Both the position numbers and the translations under genes were made by a program. From Dermatemys mawii (lineage: Eukaryota > Chordata > Testudines > Dermatemydidae): a stretch of 64,000 nt of DNA. Position 1 is the stretch's first letter. Each line of letters opens with the position of its first letter. Location: the NCBI GenBank assembly GCA_007922305.1, contig ML677334.1, positions 21,551,697 to 21,615,696 on the forward strand. Direction: 5' to 3'. The notes under the pieces were generated by a model. The model saw only the letters and a program-made list of their open reading frames with translations, was not told where the DNA came from and ran no database searches. Below are positions 59,577 through 64,000 of this stretch, one piece after another.

Positions 59577-60190
59577 TGTGACGGAGTCAGACCAGAAGGG
59601 TATAAGAGAGTGCTGGAAGGCAGGTATATCAGCCTCAGGATGTGTAGGTCCCTGTTCCCTGAATAGCCAAACAAAGGCCATTCCAGGCCAATCAAGACAC
59701 CTGGGTCCAATTAAGAACCTTCTAGAAAGGAGTAGAAACAGCTAACCTGGTTGGGACACCTGAAGCCAATCAGGGACTGGCTGAAACCAGATAAAAACCT
59801 CCCAGTTAGTCAGGTGGGCTGTGGGTGTCAGGAGTTGTGGAAGGAAGTTATGCTGTTGGTGAGACTGAGTGTTGGACAACGTATCATACAGAAGGAAGGA
59901 GGCCCTGAGGTAAGGGTGAAGTGGAGTTTGAAGAAGTGGAGACTGCTGTGGGGAAGTAGCCCAGGGAATTGTATTGTGTTTTGTGCCTAAAAGGTCAGCC
60001 ATCTTAGCTGATACTATTAGGGTCCCTGGGCTGGAGTCCGAAGTAGAGGGTGGGCCCGGGCTCCCCCTTTTCTGTCTCCCCTAATTACTTACTGCAGAAG
60101 GGAGGTCACTCTGGGGTCTGGATGAGTTTCTGAGGCCCCTAAATCTGCCAGGAAGCGCAGGACCCACAAATACAGACTCGGAACTTTGTC
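59577..60190 (+). mobile_element. Solo LTR inserted in a TA microsatellite
   Basis: Starts TGTGACGGAGTCAGACCAGA and runs to GGAACTTTGTC, where the expected ACA end has merged into a TA repeat. GATAAAAAC near 59790 is a TATA-like box. TATATA on both sides fits a target duplication within a microsatellite. It belongs to a different family from the LTRs at 41 and 44 kb. Confidence 0.65.
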
Positions 60191-60215
60191 TATATATATA
60201 TATATATATATATAT
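60191..60215. repeat. TA microsatellite, 25 bp
   Basis: Uninterrupted TA repeat directly at the right edge of the LTR. Confidence 0.95.
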
Positions 60216-60335
60216 GATAAAATACATACACGCACGGCCTGATTTTGTAACCATGTGATCTTACTGCTATTACCCTTGTCCTTTCGCCCAAAGTTCTCCC
60301 TGGTCTTTGTTACATGCACTTGTGTTCGATCCATG

Positions 60336-60435
60336 TAGACTGCAAGCTCTTTGGGGCAGTGAAAGTTGTCTTCTTTGTATACTGCCTAACACATGGGGCT
60401 CTGATCCTGACTGGGGAATCTCTGGGCTCTAATGC
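60336..60435 (+). repeat. Ancient SINE-like repeat
   Basis: GACTGCAAGCTCTTTGGGGC, then TACTGCCTAACACATGGGGC and TCTGATCCTGACTGGGGAAT. Same family as 45950 and, inverted, 10398, 13880 and 53545. Confidence 0.5.
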
Positions 60436-61698
60436 AACACACATTATAATATTAAACAATCACAATCTTGTGGCTGGTTGGCTTTTTCCTGTAGTAGACA
60501 GCATCAGAGCACTTCTACCTAAAATTGGTGGCTTATTAGCACTCCAAATCAGATCCACAGCTAAATACTTGTGTCTCTTTCAATGTTGTGGTGGATTTTA
60601 CACTGACTGCCTCATTATGATGCCAACATGATGTCTGGCACAGAGATTCTATATTTCTATAAAAAGATCAAAAGATGTTTGAGAGGCAGCTATGTTAAAA
60701 CATTAAACACATGCATAGATCCATTTCCCAACTGAAATAAAGATGCCATTCTAATTATCCATGTCATGCATTTCTAAATATCAACCACAATTCTTAACTT
60801 TGCAATGGCGCGAATGAATTGATAGAAAATCTGGGGTAGTTTGGTTTAAAACATGACACATTGCTAGTGTTCTGAAACCTCAGGTTGCTTTGTATTTCTT
60901 GCCGAGTTCATAATTAAAGTAAAGAGAAGATAAGGAAATATCCTTTGACGGCTGTAAGTTTCTAATGAGCATTGTATGGTAAGAATTAGGGGAGTATGAC
61001 ATAAGGAGCAGCCACATGTCCTAAACAAACAGTTCTTTCTTTGTGGTATATGTACATACTTGAATGAGTTTACTAGGGTGTAAACATTATTGTTTTTCCC
61101 CTGCTTATATCTAACTCTAGGGAAATGATGCAGAGTCTGCTATCTATTAATTTAGATGGAGGGATCAGACCAACAAATAGCAGTGATGGAGGAGGGGCTC
61201 CTTATTGTAGTGAATATAATATTTGTAAAAGGTGTGCGCTTGACAGTCTTGAAAAGCCACTGAAATCATTTAGCCACGGAAAAAGAATAGCAGAGGCAGA
61301 ATAGGGATAAGCCACCCCCACCCTCCCTTTCCAACACTCCTCATCCCTGACCTAAGAGAAGAGAGGTTAGTCTGTTTTCCCAATGCGTCCTATCCCTCTG
61401 CCGAGACTGCCAACGAGGATGCCAATTAGTGCTGAACATTGCGTGGTTAGTGTGATGTGGATGTCTAGTGATGTTAAAGGGGTCACTGGATTCTGTGCAA
61501 GGTGAACTAATTATTATGATAAACTTCGAATCTCAGGGTCAGGGTGTTGAATGTAAATTTGAAGTGAGGAAAGACCATGGCAGTGGAATGTGTGAAGATT
61601 CTCCCACTCATGCTCAGAGGGCAGGTATTCAGAGGCTGTGTAGCTGACAGGCTTACAAACTAGATATGATCACCAATCTGTTCAGCAGATGATAAACT
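60436..61698. other. Non-coding stretch, nothing recognised
   Basis: No gene or assignable repeat. Confidence 0.4.
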
Positions 61699-61866
61699 GG
61701 GTGAGGTAATATCTTTTATTGGATCAGCTTCTGTTGGCGAGAGAGACAAGTCCCAAGCCACACAGAGCTCTTCCTAGGTCTGGGAACAAAGAGCTTTAAA
61801 TAAGAAGCTCTGTGTAAGAAGTTCATCCAATAAAAGGTATTATCTCATCCATCTTCTCTCTAATGG
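61699..61866. repeat. Inverted pair of Penelope-type tails
   Basis: Minus-oriented tail at 61787-61699 (CCAATAAAAGATATTACCTC) and plus-oriented tail at 61804-61866 (CCAATAAAAGGTATTATCTC) stand back to back about 16 bases apart. The CTGAAGA core is degraded to CTAGGAAGA in the first and absent in the second. Confidence 0.6.
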
Positions 61867-62340
61867 CCTTGACCGAGGGGGCTAAAACAACACTGCACAC
61901 AGCAAATGATAGTTATTTGAATTCATGCATATCTGCTGACATACCCCTTTCTAACCAGGTAGGGTGACTTGGTCACTTGCAATTCTCATTAGGTCCATTG
62001 AAATACATCATATTTATGCATATACATGGTAGTTTTACAAAACAGAACAATTGTTCCCTTGCCTATGTCTATTCAAGATGACATCATGGGACCATTAGCA
62101 TGGGAAATTTGATCAAGGCCATTATCTCCAAAGAGACTAAAACTTATCTGAATTATCCCTATTTCTCTTTGCTTAGAAGTACTCATTGTTACTACCTGAA
62201 AGGAGTTATTTGCCTTTTCTTTTTACATACAATAGGGTCATTAGAGCCACTTGTCCCTTTCTCTACCACACTGTGCAAGTATCCTTGTGACTAGGATTAC
62301 ATTTCAGAGAAAACTTGGCTCATGTACTGTGTCTAAAGTT
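61867..62340. other. Non-coding stretch, nothing recognised
   Basis: AT-rich; no gene seen. Confidence 0.4.
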
Positions 62341-62492
62341 TAAGGGTATGTCTACACTACAAACTTATATTGATTGTGTTAAGGTCAATTTTGTAAAGCA
62401 GACTGTATAAAATCAATTTTGTGCATCCACACTAAACACAGTAAGTAGGCAGCGTTCGTCCACACTACAGTGGGAAGCGCCGACATAGAGAG

Positions 62493-62609
62493 TGGTGCAC
62501 TGTGGGTACCTATCCCACAGTTTCCGGAGTCCCAGCAGGCACCATTTTGAATGGTGCACTGTGGGTAGCTATCCCACTGTTCCCGGAGTCCCAGCAGACG
62601 CCATTTTGA
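62493..62609. repeat. 59-bp tandem duplication in the Harbinger leader
   Basis: Unit 62493-62551 and unit 62552-62609 both start TGGTGCACTGTGGGTA and end CCATTTTGA, with a few substitutions and a 1-bp difference. They sit 115-230 bases before the transposase ATG, where a promoter or transposase-binding region would be. Confidence 0.9.
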
Positions 62610-62723
62610 GCTTTCTCCGTTCCCAAACCCACCCACTCCGCAGTGCACCTCGCTGTGAAAGCAACTGCAAACAGTCATTTCGCGCGCTTTTACTGCCTGA
62701 GCTGATGCCATAGCAGTGCGAGC

Positions 62724-64000
62724 ATGGAGCCTGCTCAGGAAACCGCTGCAGTAATGGCCGTTGTGAATACCTCATGCATTGTTGTGGACTTTATGCTGCA
62801 TTGTATGCACAAGAATGCGATCAGGAGACGACTGCGCTATCAGGAGAGTGAAGACAGTGATGAGGACATCATGGACATGGACACTGACGTTTTTGAAAGT
62901 AAGGGGCCCAACAACCTGGCAATTTTGGTGGCAATGGGGCAGGCTCATGCTATGGAACGCCAAATCTGGCCCAGGGAAACAAGCATTGACTGGTGGGATC
63001 GCATAGTGCTGCGGGTCTGGGATGAGTCGCAGTGGCTCAGAAACTTTCGCATGAGAAAGGGCACGTTCATGGAACTTTGTGACTTGCTTTCCCCTGCCCT
63101 CCAGCGTGAGAATACCAAAATGAGAGCAGCCCTCACAGTTCAGAAGCGAGTGGCGATAGCCCTGTGGAAGCTTGCAACGCCAGACAGCTACCTGTCAGTC
63201 GCGAATCAATCTGGAGTGGGTAAATATACAGTGGGGGCTGCTGTGATGCAAGTATCCAGGGCAATCATTGATCTGCTGCTATCCAGGGTTGTGTGTCTGG
63301 GAAACATGCAGGCTATAGTAGATGGCTTTGCTGTGCTGGGATTCCCTAACTGTGGAGGGGCTATAGATGGCACTCATATCCCTATCTTGGCACCAGACAA
63401 CAAGGGCTCAGAGTACAGAAACTGCAAGGGGTATTGTTCAATGGTCATGCAAGCAGTGGTTGACCACAAGGGACGTTTCACTGACATGTGCGTGGGATGG
63501 TCGGGAAAGGTTCATGATGCTCATGTGTTCAGGAACTCTAGGCTGTATAGACAGCTGATGCAAGGGACTTTCTTCCCAGACCAGAAAATTACTGTGGGGG
63601 GTGTTGAACTGCCGATCGTTATCCTTGGCGACGCAGCCTACCCCTTAATGCCCTGGCTTATGAAGCCATACACGGGATCCCTGGACAGGAGTTAGGAGCT
63701 GTTCAACTATAGGCTGAGCAAGTGCAGAATGGTTGTGGAGTGCGCATTTGGCCGTCTGAAAGCCAGGTGGAGAATCCTACTTACTTGCTCAGACCTCAGC
63801 GAAAGAAATGTGCCCATTGTTATTGCTGCTTGCTGTGTGCTCCACAATCTCTGTGAGAGCAAGGGGGAGACGTTTATGGCGGGGTGGGAGGTAGAGGCAA
63901 ATGTCCTGTCCGCTACTTACGAGCAGCCAGACACCAGGGCAAGTACAAGAGCGCACCAGGAAGCGCTGCGCCTCAGAGAAGCCTTGAAAAACAGTTTTGT
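62724..64000 (+). pseudogene. HARBI1-like DDE transposase with one premature stop, 3' end cut by the window
   Basis: From ATG 62724 the frame is open for 323 codons, meets TAG at 63693-63695, and is then open in the same phase to the window end. Domains: an acidic N-terminal region (ESEDSDEDIMDMDTD, 41-55), a helix-rich DNA-binding part (about 85-170) and the DDE domain. Asp215 is in AIDGTHIPIL, Asp303 in ILGDAAYPLMP, and the Glu lies about 15 codons after the stop in [14 protein letters not shown]. All three catalytic acids are thus present in the DNA, but the stop separates the second from the third. The C-terminal CCVLHNLCE is present. The enzyme cuts and pastes Harbinger DNA with 3-bp targets. 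Much less decayed than the copy at 48971. Confidence 0.92.

Larger units (their letters stand above)
62344..64000 (+). mobile_element. Second PIF/Harbinger transposon, runs off the window
   Basis: Left terminus GGGTATGTCTACACTAC, preceded by TAA (62341-62343). It shares its first 16 bases with the element at 48603. A 380-base leader with a tandem duplication precedes the transposase. By analogy a convergent Myb/SANT gene is expected beyond position 64000. Confidence 0.85.

Overview
The window is a piece of vertebrate nuclear genome, most probably from a turtle (Testudines); a crocodilian is the main alternative. This rests on the repeat repertoire: CR1 LINEs as the dominant LINE, many small TIR elements ending in a GTCTACACT-type motif, hAT-type elements with 8-bp target duplications, PIF/Harbinger elements with a Myb/SANT partner gene, a Penelope-like element and several classes of LTR. 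No host protein-coding exon, rRNA, tRNA or CRISPR array could be recognised. The stretch looks like intergenic or deep intronic DNA built up by successive transposon insertions.

Layout. 1-12 kb: unique sequence with a hAT element nested in a MITE (2.85-3.77 kb), a probable solo LTR (4.56-5.63 kb) abutting a decayed Penelope-like reverse transcriptase (5.6-7.1 kb, minus), and a strong foldback (7.27-7.48 kb). 12-26 kb: MITEs, three CR1 fragments on the plus strand and one on the minus, a hAT in an ancient repeat (13.9 kb), a hAT transposase relic of ZMYM1 type (17.8-18.7 kb), and a three-element nest (21.9-22.5 kb). 26-30.5 kb: GC-rich repeats and a hAT at 28.7 kb. 30.488-34.743 kb: a young, internally deleted endogenous retrovirus on the minus strand. 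36-48.6 kb: MITEs, two solo LTRs of one family in opposite orientation, and a C-rich minisatellite. 48.6-52.4 kb: a two-gene Harbinger element. 53-62 kb: more hAT elements, MITEs, LTRs and Penelope tails. 62.344 kb to the end: a second Harbinger element running off the window.

The provirus is the most informative locus. It is 4256 bp long with 341-bp LTRs that differ at two positions, a 6-bp duplication (CCCCTA), an 18-nt primer site matching tRNA-Trp, an uninterrupted gag, an uninterrupted dUTPase-protease frame and a wrecked pol. Pol lacks the RT catalytic core, integrase is cut off before its catalytic Glu, and env is gone. It looks like a recent non-autonomous insertion that needed help in trans.

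The two Harbinger loci carry DDE transposases of the HARBI1 family, both disabled. Their termini (GGGTATGTCTACACTA) resemble the ends of about ten MITEs here, so their active relatives are the likely source of mobilising enzyme for those MITEs. Statements about turtle repeat families come from memory of their appearance and were not checked by a search.
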